Assembly: GCF_030161375.1 (NCBI RefSeq)
Contig: NZ_BSSQ01000018.1
Location: 124,001 to 188,000, forward strand
DNA: 64,000 bases
Origin: Paenibacillus glycanilyticus
GTDB taxonomy: Bacteria; Bacillota; Bacilli; Paenibacillales; Paenibacillaceae
Reading direction: 5' to 3'
Part shown: piece by piece, positions 26,169 to 34,900 of the stretch
Numbering within the stretch: the stretch's first letter is position 1
Layout: every line of letters starts with the position of its first letter
The notes under the pieces: model-generated
Told to the model about the DNA's origin: nothing
What the model saw: the letters and a program-made list of their open reading frames with translations, nothing else
The model's database searches: none
Made by a program: the position numbers and the translations under genes

Positions 26169-27049
26169 TCCTCCTTCTTAAACAAGCCGAACAAGCGAAG
26201 CTGCACGACGTTGAGAATCATAGTAAGCATCAGCAAAATCATGCCGATCGCCGAGCCAAGTCCAAGATTGTTTTTCTCGATACCGCTGCGGTACAAGAGT
26301 CCAATCATCGTCAGGCCGATGTCATTTGGCGAACGGTTGCCGCTCCACAGGATAAAGCTTTCCGTAAACATCGAATAACCGCCGTAAATGCTGATCGTAA
26401 TAACGTAGATGGCAATCGGTTTGAGCAGCGGGAGCGTAATGCGCCAAAACTTGTTCCAGGTATTCGCTCCGTCAATGCTAGCCGATTCGTATAGCTCGCT
26501 AGGAATGGACTGCAAAGCGGACATAAAGTAAACGATGTTAATGCCCGCATAGCGCCATGTGGCGAGGATGACCAACACGAACATGCCCGTTGTGCCGTTG
26601 CCAAGCCAGTTAATCGTCTCAAAGCCAAAGACATGGCGGATCGTATTCATGACCGAATCATCCAACGAACCAAATACGAGACGGAACACGATTCCCGCTA
26701 CAACGACCGAGGTAAGCGCCGGCAGAAATAGCGTAGAGCGGAAAAACGCGCTCCATTTCATAAACTTGGAGTTAAGGAAGACAGCAAGAATAAGCGGCAG
26801 CGGAATTAGAACCAGTATGGTCCAAAACGTATATTTCGAGCTGTTCCAAAGCGCTGTATAAAAGGAATCATCCCATAGATTCCTGTAGTTTTCTAAGCCG
26901 ATGAAATGGGTCTGGCCCGGAAGTACTTCCTGAAAGCTCATAATGAACGTCGATATTACCGGGTATACGAAAAAGATCGCTAACGAAAGGACAAAAGGCA
27001 GCACGAATACATAAGGGGCGATTTGCTGGTTGTATAGTAGCTTTTTCAT
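26165..27049 (-). CDS. Sugar ABC transporter permease (AraP/MalF type)
   Basis: 294 residues from the ATG at 27047-27049 (MKKLLYNQQIAPYVFVLPF), the usual N-terminus for this family. A longer frame reaches 27127 but adds 26 polar residues without family resemblance. GAGGAG lies 14 bases upstream, a loose spacing, so the start is not certain. Six helices and the EAA loop LYESASIDGANTWNKFWRI are present. It is the second gene of the unit, after the receptor, and is coupled to the MalG-type partner. Confidence 0.92.
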   Translation of the reverse strand: MKKLLYNQQIAPYVFVLPFVLSLAIFFVYPVISTFIMSFQEVLPGQTHFIGLENYRNLWDDSFYTALWNSSKYTFWTILVLIPLPLILAVFLNSKFMKWSAFFRSTLFLPALTSVVVAGIVFRLVFGSLDDSVMNTIRHVFGFETINWLGNGTTGMFVLVILATWRYAGINIVYFMSALQSIPSELYESASIDGANTWNKFWRITLPLLKPIAIYVITISIYGGYSMFTESFILWSGNRSPNDIGLTMIGLLYRSGIEKNNLGLGSAIGMILLMLTMILNVVQLRLFGLFKKED

Positions 27050-27148
27050 TTGACGCTCACTCGCTCCTCTCTGATCGGGATCACTCCGCTGAAGGACGGC
27101 ATGTTCCGTCCTCCAGCGAAGCGGCATTGCTAGATGGATAGTTACGCG

Positions 27149-28426
27149 TTACTTGATGCTTGCGGCTGCATCCTCCAGCGCTTGCTTCGGATCCTTCATA
27201 TCGTTTAATGCCTGGAACATCGCTTTTGTCTTGATCACATCGGATACGGCCGGTGTTTTTTCTTTAATGTTGGTAGGCGCAATCTCATCCTTCAAGCTGC
27301 TGAGGAAGGTAAAGATGTCTTTGCCGAAATAATCGGTGTATTTGTTCGATTCGTTCATGGCCGGATCCGTCCATGCGTCCGTGCGGATCGGGTCAAAGCC
27401 AAGCTGCTTCCAGATCTCGATATTGCCTTCTTTCGATACTTTCGCGAACTCCAGGAATTTCTTCACAAGCTCTTGGTTTTTGGATTGGTTCGTAATCACC
27501 GTGCCCGTGCCGCCCATGCCGGAGGAACGCAATTCGCCTTGTTTGAAGACAGGCATTGGCTTGATGATGATTTTGCCTTTCAGGTCAGGCATGTAATCCG
27601 TGAAGCGGCCCATGTACCACATTGGCATCCAGACCGAAGCCGCGCCGCCGCCGTTCATAAAGCCGTAGTACTCTTCCGAGTGATGGAAGCCGCCTGGCGC
27701 TGCAACAGCTACTTTTTCTTTCACGAGCTTTTGCAGGTAAGTCAGCACATCCACGTTTACTTGATCGTTAAGCGTTACGTTGCCGTCTTTATCGAGGAAG
27801 TCCGAACCATGTTCTACAACAAGCGGCCAATAAGACCATTGGTCGGTTGTTTCAACGGTAGCCATTGGTTTGCCTGTTTTCTCAAGCACTTGTTTGCCTG
27901 CCGCTTCGTAATCATCCCAAGTGATGATTTTGTCCGCGTCTACCCCTGCTTGATCAAGAATTTCTTTGTTGTAGTAAATGACTTGAGCGCCTACGTGATA
28001 GTCGATGCCGTAGTACTGGCCGTCTTTGGCGTAGTTGTCTAGGCGGGACATAACCAGATTGTCTTTGTTAGGTTCTACGATGTCGTTCAGCGATACAAAC
28101 TGCGGTTCGCCTTTCAGGAAGTTGCCGATTTTGCTAATTTCGATGTCGACCATGTCCGGCGCGCCTTTCCCGGATTGCAGCGCAACCTGCAGCTTGTTGT
28201 GGTTATCGTCGTAAGGGAATGTCGTTGCTACCAGCTTGATTTTTTCGTCCGGATGCGCTTCATTCCATTTGTCTGCCATACCCTCGAAGAACTGCTGGTG
28301 AAGCTCGTTAAATGTCCAGAAAACAACCTTTGTCGCTTTGCCCGAAGAACCCTCGGAGCTGCAAGCGGATAAGACCAACATGAGTGCCAATGCTAAGGTT
28401 GATGTTAATGTAATCCCTTTTTTCAT
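27149..28426 (-). CDS. Sugar-binding lipoprotein of the GH43 locus
   Basis: 425 residues; lipobox VLSAC with Cys 22, then a type 1 extracellular solute-binding domain of MalE/AraN size. Sequence pieces such as VVFWTFNELHQQFFEGMADK, KNQELVKKFLEFAK and the C-terminal ALNDMKDPKQALEDAAASIK are usual for oligosaccharide receptors. It is first in the unit. The upstream region holds TATAAT (28496-28501, minus), a cre site right after it and a palindrome before it. Expression should therefore be repressed on preferred carbon sources and released by the sugar recognised by the divergent GntR-type regulator. The exact ligand is unknown; arabino-oligosaccharide is a guess from the GH43 partner. Confidence 0.93.
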   Translation of the reverse strand: MKKGITLTSTLALALMLVLSACSSEGSSGKATKVVFWTFNELHQQFFEGMADKWNEAHPDEKIKLVATTFPYDDNHNKLQVALQSGKGAPDMVDIEISKIGNFLKGEPQFVSLNDIVEPNKDNLVMSRLDNYAKDGQYYGIDYHVGAQVIYYNKEILDQAGVDADKIITWDDYEAAGKQVLEKTGKPMATVETTDQWSYWPLVVEHGSDFLDKDGNVTLNDQVNVDVLTYLQKLVKEKVAVAAPGGFHHSEEYYGFMNGGGAASVWMPMWYMGRFTDYMPDLKGKIIIKPMPVFKQGELRSSGMGGTGTVITNQSKNQELVKKFLEFAKVSKEGNIEIWKQLGFDPIRTDAWTDPAMNESNKYTDYFGKDIFTFLSSLKDEIAPTNIKEKTPAVSDVIKTKAMFQALNDMKDPKQALEDAAASIK

Positions 28427-28475
28427 TTGACGTTTCCCCCTCCATATTGGTTAAGCTTTTTATTACTTGAACCAT

Positions 28476-28490
28476 TGTAAGCGCTTTACA
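28476..28490 (-). promoter_or_regulatory. cre site (CcpA operator)
   Basis: TGTAAGCGCTTTACA fits the catabolite-responsive-element consensus. It begins 5 bases downstream of the minus-strand TATAAT at 28496-28501, so it covers the expected transcription start, a repressing position. Confidence 0.8.
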
Positions 28491-28522
28491 ACTAGATTAT
28501 AATAGCGGTAAAGTATTATTTA

Positions 28523-28540
28523 TATACCCAATTGGTTATA
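28523..28540. promoter_or_regulatory. Candidate operator of the GntR/LacI-type regulator
   Basis: TATACCCAATTGGTTATA is a near-perfect 18-base palindrome (one mismatched pair) between the two divergent start codons. Its half ATTGGTTA recurs at 28446-28453 near the receptor start. Confidence 0.45.
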
Positions 28541-28574
28541 AAAACATATTTATTTATTGAGAGTAGGTGCCTTC

Positions 28575-29639
28575 ATGAAAAAGACAGCTCTGTACAAGCA
28601 AATCCAACTTGAGATCAAAGACAGGATTGCATCCGGGCAGCTTCGTCCCCTCGACCGCATTCCTTCCGAGCAGGAATTAATGGATGAATTCAAGGTCAGC
28701 AAGATCACCGTCAAGAACGCATTGACCGAGCTAGCGGATGAAGGACTCGTCACGCGTATTCAAGGCAAAGGAACGTTTGTTGCAGCAGACCTTACGCCCG
28801 TAGAAGTGAAGGCGCCTGCTTCCGAGCCCGAACCGGTTAAGGTTCCTTTGATCGGCTTCATTATTCCGACGATGAAAACAACGGTCATCCAAAAGCTCGT
28901 TGATTATATGGAAATGTATTTGAAGGAAGCCGGCTTTCAGATGATTCTGAGCATCACCCGCGAGCATGCGGCGGAAGAATCCCGGGCAATTACCGCTTTG
29001 GTCGACGCCGGCGTTCAAGGGCTGATCGTATTCCCGACCGAAGACGAGAAATATAACGAGTCTCTCCTGCGGCTATCACTGGACAAGTTCCCGTTTGTGT
29101 TTATTGACCGCTTCCTCCGCAATATCGAAACCTATACGATTACTTCCGATAATGACGGCGGCGCTTACCGGACCGTCACGCATCTCCTCTCCAAAGGGCA
29201 TCGGCAAATCGCGCTGATCTCTCCCGAGAATGCGAATACCGCGATTGAAGACCGGACCATCGGATTTGAGAAAGCCTATATCGATCAAGCCGAGTCCATT
29301 GACAAAAGCCTCTGGTGTCACGTGCCGCTTGAGGTGCTTCGCAGCGAAGCGGCTTTGAATTATGTAACGGATTTCCTGAAGGCGCATCCTACGATTACCG
29401 CCGCCTTCACGCTGACCGAAGAGATTGCCGGCCTAACCTGGCAGGCTCTGCAGCGGATTAAGCGCCGGACCGAAGTCGAACTGTTCTCCTTCGACAATCC
29501 GGACATTCCGCATGTCCCGTACGTCCAGCAGGATGAGCAGGCTCTCGCCCGCTCCGCGGTGATGCTGCTGCGGGATCAGATTGAGCACACCTACGATCCG
29601 CAGCATATCGTGGTGCCGGTGCAGCTGGTGTTCCCATGA
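28575..29639 (+). CDS. GntR/LacI-type (AraR-like) transcriptional repressor
   Basis: 354 residues: an N-terminal GntR winged helix (about 1-75, with IPSEQELMDEFKVSKITVKN) joined to a LacI-type sugar-sensing domain (about 95-350, starting LIGFIIPTMKTTV). That combination is characteristic of AraR-type arabinose repressors. It is divergent from the receptor-permease-GH43 unit and most likely represses it and itself until the sugar binds. The ATG at 28575 has AGGTG 5 bases before it; an in-frame TTG at 28557 lacks a good RBS. A terminator follows. Assignment to arabinose rests on architecture and the GH43 neighbour only. Confidence 0.9.
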   Translation: MKKTALYKQIQLEIKDRIASGQLRPLDRIPSEQELMDEFKVSKITVKNALTELADEGLVTRIQGKGTFVAADLTPVEVKAPASEPEPVKVPLIGFIIPTMKTTVIQKLVDYMEMYLKEAGFQMILSITREHAAEESRAITALVDAGVQGLIVFPTEDEKYNESLLRLSLDKFPFVFIDRFLRNIETYTITSDNDGGAYRTVTHLLSKGHRQIALISPENANTAIEDRTIGFEKAYIDQAESIDKSLWCHVPLEVLRSEAALNYVTDFLKAHPTITAAFTLTEEIAGLTWQALQRIKRRTEVELFSFDNPDIPHVPYVQQDEQALARSAVMLLRDQIEHTYDPQHIVVPVQLVFP

Positions 29640-29641
29640 GA

Positions 29642-29690
29642 AAAGGGGTGTCCCATAAGTCATGAAAATGACGATGGGATACCCCTTTAG
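29642..29690 (+). terminator. Terminator of the GntR-type repressor gene
   Basis: AAAGGGGTGTCCCAT pairs with ATGGGATACCCCTTT, with an inner GTCAT/ATGAC stem, then TAGTTATT. Confidence 0.85.
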
Positions 29691-29889
29691 TTATTGCATG
29701 GGTTAAACAGCAACTGCGCATTTAATGTCCAGAAAACAACAATTTGCTCCTACAGCTTGAATCTACTTGCCACTCCTATCGAAAACCGCGTCACAAACGA
29801 ACGCAAAAATTTCGAAAATACGCTTCCCTATTTAGAAAAAGCATGGTGTATGATGGTAAAGTAGCATGTAACCACAAAGGAGGATGTAT

Positions 29890-30822
29890 ATGTCTGATCA
29901 GCTTATCATTGGAAGCGCTTCACATCTTTACGCTGTGCAAGAGGGCTGGGGCCAACTACCGGCGAACATCCAATTAGGTTATACACACGGCATTTGTGTA
30001 GACGATGAAGATCGTATTTATGTACATCACACAGGTAAAGAATCTGTCGTTGTTTTCGACAAAGAGGGCAATTTTCTCACTTCCTGGGGAAGCGAGTTCG
30101 AGGGCGGCGCGCACGGTTTTTATTTGCACCGCAACTCGGACGGCCTGCAGCATCTCTATTTCGCAGACACCAAGCGCGCAAGTATCGTGAAGACGACGCT
30201 GTCGGGAGAAGTACTGCTTCGAATTTCTCCGCCGGATCGGCCTGATTTGTACGATGTGGATCGAAAGTATGTGCCGACCGACGTATGCGTGGCGCCAAAT
30301 GGCGACATCTATGTGTCTGACGGCTACGGTCAATCCTACGTGCATCACTATAATGCGGAAGGTCTCTACATTCGCTCTTGGGGCGGTCCCGGCTCCGAGC
30401 CTGGCAAGCTTAATTCGCCGCATGGCATTTCCGTCAATCTACGCGGAGAGACACCGGAATTATACATAGCTGACCGCAGTAACAATCGAATCCAGGTCTT
30501 CTCCTTAGAAGGCGAGCATCTTCGTTTCGTCGAGCATAATATGGATCTTCCTTGTTCTTTCTACTTCTATGGCGATGAAGTGTACTTGCCGGATTTGCAC
30601 AGCAGGGTTACGATTCTGGACAAAAACGACCGCTTGATCACTCACTTGGGCGAGGATCAGCAAGCCTATAAGCAGCAAGACTGGCCGAATCTGCCCAAAA
30701 GCTACTTCCGACCGGACCGTTTCAGCTCTCCACATGGCGTCTGCGTTGATTCCCAAGGCAACGTATATGTCTCCGAATGGATTTCCGACGGCCGCGTAAC
30801 GAAGCTGGTGCGGCAGCGGTAG
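29890..30822 (+). CDS. NHL-repeat beta-propeller protein
   Basis: 310 residues with repeated strand patterns of NHL/six-bladed propellers: THGICVDDEDRIYVHH, VCVAPNGDIYVSDGY, SPHGISVN followed by LYIADRSNNRIQVFS, and SPHGVCVDSQGNVYVSEW. Such proteins resemble the lyase half of peptidylglycine amidating enzymes or SMP-30-type lactonases, but I cannot assign a reaction. There is no signal peptide. AAAGGAGG touches an ATG at 29884 and lies 6 bases before the ATG at 29890; the latter is the better start. It converges on a sugar-isomerase-like gene and shares a perfect terminator with it, so the two need not be functionally linked. Confidence 0.82.
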   Translation: MSDQLIIGSASHLYAVQEGWGQLPANIQLGYTHGICVDDEDRIYVHHTGKESVVVFDKEGNFLTSWGSEFEGGAHGFYLHRNSDGLQHLYFADTKRASIVKTTLSGEVLLRISPPDRPDLYDVDRKYVPTDVCVAPNGDIYVSDGYGQSYVHHYNAEGLYIRSWGGPGSEPGKLNSPHGISVNLRGETPELYIADRSNNRIQVFSLEGEHLRFVEHNMDLPCSFYFYGDEVYLPDLHSRVTILDKNDRLITHLGEDQQAYKQQDWPNLPKSYFRPDRFSSPHGVCVDSQGNVYVSEWISDGRVTKLVRQR

Positions 30823-30889
30823 TAAAAGCGTTGATACATAAAGATACCAAAAGATACATCCGATGAAAAATGGCTTTTGAATCCCTGCC

Positions 30890-30928
30890 AATAAGAAAAG
30901 AGCAGCTGATCGCTGCTCTTTTCTTATT
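30890..30928. terminator. Bidirectional terminator, NHL gene / TIM-barrel gene
   Basis: AATAAGAAAAGAGCAGC and its exact complement form a 17-bp stem with a 5-base loop, with A/T runs on both ends. Confidence 0.92.
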
Positions 30929-30952
30929 GCTATTTTATTAATGCCATTGCTA

Positions 30953-31783
30953 TTAAATAGCGGCAAATACTTTGTCGAAGCCGGCTTTGGAACGCTCAAG
31001 CGCTTCTTCGGAAGAGATTGGTGCGCCGCCCGGCGTAAGAATTTCTTGGGCAACCGCGCCCGTGTAGCCGATTTTCTTCAAGCTGCGCAAGAAACCGGGA
31101 AGATCGATAACGCCTTCGCCCGGATACAGACGGTCATTATCCAGTACTTGCTCGACCGGAATGTCCTTCGCATCATTAATATGAACGTGAACGATTTGTT
31201 CAGGGGACAGCTTTTCGATATCCGCTGTGCCAAGCCCGTTCGTGTACCAGTGGTACGCGTCAAGCAGCAAACCAACGTTCGGAGCACCGATCGCATCCGC
31301 GAATGCCAGCGTATCTTCCATCGAATAAATAAACGGATATTTCCATGCCGTGCGCAAATGATGCGGACCAACAAACTCAAGCCCAAGCTTAACGCCATAA
31401 CTATTTAATATGTTTGCGGATTCTCTCAGACGGCGAACGGCCTGAATGGTGAAAATCCCGGGCGATACGTCCGTAGCCGGCAAAATATACGTGCAGCTTG
31501 CCGTACAACCCAATTGCGCTGCGGCTTTCGCCTGCTCTTCAAGCTGAGCCAGCCCGTCCCGGAACGCTTCGTCCGTTGTCCGCCACTCAATCGGGAACCC
31601 GCACGAGCCAACGGAAATGCCGTTTGTCGACAACAATTCCCGCGCTCCGTCCAAGCCATATGTATGAATAAGACCCGCAGCATCCAGATCTACCGATTGA
31701 AATCCGTATCTAGCAGCTTGCTCAATAAATGCTTTGTCATCACCAATTGGTCCAAGTCCTGCCCGTGTTAACCCTTTCAGCAT
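30953..31783 (-). CDS. Sugar phosphate isomerase/epimerase-like TIM barrel
   Basis: 276 residues of the xylose-isomerase-like TIM barrel family (IolE/IolI/hydroxypyruvate isomerase relatives). Metal-binding landmarks are KLGLEFVGPHH (Glu and His), VGLLLDAYHWYTNG (Asp, His), VHVHINDA (His) and the closing VAQEIL (Glu). It probably isomerises or epimerises a sugar or inositol derivative in the cytoplasm. A frame reaches an ATG at 31825, but that ATG lies on a TATAAT box; GGAG sits 8 bases before the ATG at 31781-31783 (MLKGLTRAGLG), which I use. It is a single-gene unit. Confidence 0.87.
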   Translation of the reverse strand: MLKGLTRAGLGPIGDDKAFIEQAARYGFQSVDLDAAGLIHTYGLDGARELLSTNGISVGSCGFPIEWRTTDEAFRDGLAQLEEQAKAAAQLGCTASCTYILPATDVSPGIFTIQAVRRLRESANILNSYGVKLGLEFVGPHHLRTAWKYPFIYSMEDTLAFADAIGAPNVGLLLDAYHWYTNGLGTADIEKLSPEQIVHVHINDAKDIPVEQVLDNDRLYPGEGVIDLPGFLRSLKKIGYTGAVAQEILTPGGAPISSEEALERSKAGFDKVFAAI

Positions 31784-31823
31784 CTGATCAGCTCCATCCG
31801 AATTGTAAATACGTACAAGTCCC

Positions 31824-31829
31824 ATTATA
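31824..31829 (-). promoter_or_regulatory. -10 box of the TIM-barrel gene with downstream palindrome
   Basis: TATAAT on the minus strand. Just downstream, TTGTAAATACGTACAA at 31803-31818 has matching TTGTA/TACAA arms over the expected transcription start, a candidate operator. No good -35 is seen. Confidence 0.5.
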
Positions 31830-31856
31830 CAAGAGAGCTACTCCCGCAACTATTAT

Positions 31857-31894
31857 AAAAAGGCGCCATAGAAGTTGTTAAATGGCGCCTTTTT
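31857..31894 (-). terminator. Terminator of the SLH-anchored GH5 gene
   Basis: AAAAGGCGCCAT and ATGGCGCCTTTT pair perfectly around a 12-base loop; T-runs occur on both strands. Confidence 0.9.
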
Positions 31895-31902
31895 ATTCTG
31901 GT

Positions 31903-34900
31903 TTATTGCAGCAGTCTGTCGAGCAGACGCGCTAGCCCAACCGCCGCTTCCGCGCGGGTAACTTCCTTGTCTGGAGCGAAGTTTCCGTTACTGAGACCAA
32001 TCATTAACCCGGAGGAAAAAGCCTTGTTAATCGCTTCGATCGCCCAATCGGAGATCGCGTTAATGTCGCCATATTGGTGTCTATCCTCTGTATTCACTTT
32101 CCCTGTTTTGAGCTCGTAAGCTCTAACCATGAGTGCAGCCATCTCTTCGCGGCTAATCTCGTCATTCGGCGCAAACGTATCCGCGTCCCGGCCGTGAATC
32201 AAACCGGCTTGCACGGCTGCGGCAATCGCATCCGCGTAGAAAGCGTCCGCATTCACATCCGTGAATGGCAAGCCCTCTGCTGCTGGCAACTCCAATACTT
32301 TCGCCAGAATTACCGCAAATTCTCCGCGCGTAATGGATCGGTTAGGAGCAAAATGCTCGGCGTCCGTCCCTTTAATAATGTGCAGAGCCGCCAGTTGCCG
32401 GATCGCTTCGCTTGCCCAAGCATCGTCGGCAACATCGGAAAAATGCTTCTCTCTCGACAGCACGGCGTAGCTGCCGGATGACGCAATAAAGGTCCGAATT
32501 ACGGTACCTTCCTTATCCGTTCGACCGCCTGCGTATGTCCAAGCACCTTCAGAGCTGCCGAAGTAAATACCGGCCAACTTCGGATTTAATCCTCCCGATA
32601 CCGGAAGCTCAAGCAGTACCGGATAACCCCATTGCGGCAAAGCTTGCTTATTGCCGGAGGCCGTCCAAATACCCACCTGAATCGTGTAAATGGTACCCGC
32701 TGCCTTCCACTCTTCGCTTGCGGCAGACGGTGTAGTTGCCGGTCCGCTTGCTCTAGTTAGCGAGATATACAAACTTGCTCCCGTCGTATTTATGCCGCTG
32801 ACAGCGAGCAATTGTGCCGCGGCCTTCAGCGCATCCGAGCCAATCGTTAGCGATACTTCGCCAAACTTGATTTGAAGAGCGTTTTGGCCGAGCAACTGTG
32901 CCGCCTGCAAAGGAAGCTTCAGCGTTGTTACGCCGGTTGGAGCGTTTAATTGAACCGGCCCTTGACCGCTTGGTTTAAGCTGGTCAGCTGGCACGTCTAG
33001 AACAGTCTTATCCTGCGGCGTGCCAGGGGTAGACGGCCCGCTTGGCCCCGGATCCGTTGGATCTGTTGGATCCGTTGGTTCGCTATCTCCTTGATACAGT
33101 CCGATAGAGTCAAAATACAAGGTACCGCTGCCAAGCGTACCGTCTCCCTGATTCACGTAGAGGGAGAATTCCGTAATGGCGTTAAGATCAAGCTTGCCGT
33201 TGCCCGCCGTATTCCATGGAGCATGCACGAACTGGTCAAACGGCAGCTTCAGCACTTTGGCGTCCGTGCCGGACAGAGTCACGTAATACTCCCATGTCTC
33301 GCCGTCAGATTCCTTGAACTGCACAACCAGCTTCCGGCCTGAGCCATCCGGGGTGTACCAGAACGTTATGCCATCCTCGCCGGTCCAATCGGACTGGCCA
33401 AGCAACTTGGTAGCCCCCGCAAAATTGGTAGCCGCGGACGGATAAGAGTAGTCGTATTTCACGCCAAAACGTCCGCTTTCTTTGTGATCCGCATCCGGAG
33501 TCAAAGTCAGATCTCCTCCCCACGGATTGCGGGCGTAGGCGTTCAGCGCAACCAATTCACGACCGTCATAATAATCAAAGTTGTCGATGACCGGAATAGT
33601 CGTCAGCCCAATATCGTCCAAACTTACCGAGTATGTGCCCACAGAACCGCTGCCTTTATTCACGTAAATGGAATACTCGGCTACGCTAGATACGTCCAGA
33701 ACGCCATCCCCGGTAGACCATTTGGCATTGCGGGTTAAGCCGGCAAGCGGAATCGTAACAAGCTGTTCTTCCGTTCCTGCCATACTGACTTGCGCTTCCC
33801 AAATATCGTCGTCCGTCTCTTTGAACTGGAAGGTGAGAGCATGAGCCGCGCCGTCAGGCAGCAACCAGAACTGTACGGCGTTGCCGCCTTCCGACCAGTT
33901 CATCGCGTTAAGCGCCTTGTTCACGCCGGCATAACCAAGCGCATCGGTTAACGTATAGTCCAGCTTCAAGGCGTAGCTGCCGTTCTTTTTCCAGGACGAA
34001 TCCAGGGATGCCGCGATCGGATCGCCGCCGGTATTACGCGTATAAGCCGCGCCTACAAGCGATGAACTGCCTTGGTAATATTCAAACGTATCGATATCCT
34101 TCAGCTTCGCGGCCTTGATATCGTCCACATAAATCGCGCCGGTTCCGGCATCTCCCGCTCCGCGGTCTACATAAACCGAGAACTCGGCAATGGAGTTGAT
34201 GTCAAGCTTCGAGTTATCCTTGCCGCTCCAGCTTGGCATTGCAAACAGGTGGAAAGGTACGCTAAAGACCTGCGGAGTTGTACCGGATGTTGCGATTTTC
34301 GCTTCCCAATACTCGCCGCTCGTTTCCTTCACTTGCACCGTAACGCCTCTTTGCTTGCCGTCCGGCTCCAGCCACAGCTGCAGGCCGTTATTGCCGGTCC
34401 AGTCAATGCCGCCAAGCTGCTTCGTTACACCCCCAAAGCTTTTGCCCGTCAAGTCGTAAGCGAGCTTCATTCCTAGACCGCCTTCGCTCTTATGGTTGGC
34501 ATCGAGCGTAACGGTGACCGGTCCGCCATCCGAATTAGCCTTGTAGTTGCTATTCAGCTTGGCATTATCGCCGTCATAGCCTTCAAACGTATCGATTGTT
34601 GGTACGCGATAAAGCTTAATATCGTCAATAATTAAGGTCGTATCGGCCGCCGGTCCGTCAAAATACAGGCCAAACGATCCAGTGTCGCTGAGATCTACCG
34701 CACCGTTCCCCTGTCCGGCATGACTGTCTTTCCACCAGCCCGGAATATAGAAGTTGCGGAACGGAAGCTGTACCAGCACCGGCTTATCGCCGCTGATACG
34801 CGTATCCGATTTCCACACTTCGCTTTGCGTACCCATTCCTTCGGTCAACTGCAGCGTGAGTCCTACTTCCTTGCCGCCCGGATTCACCCATAGCTGAATG

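Noticed and set aside
30841..30889. Small gene after the NHL-repeat protein
   Set aside because: No start with RBS and no frame of useful length before the terminator.
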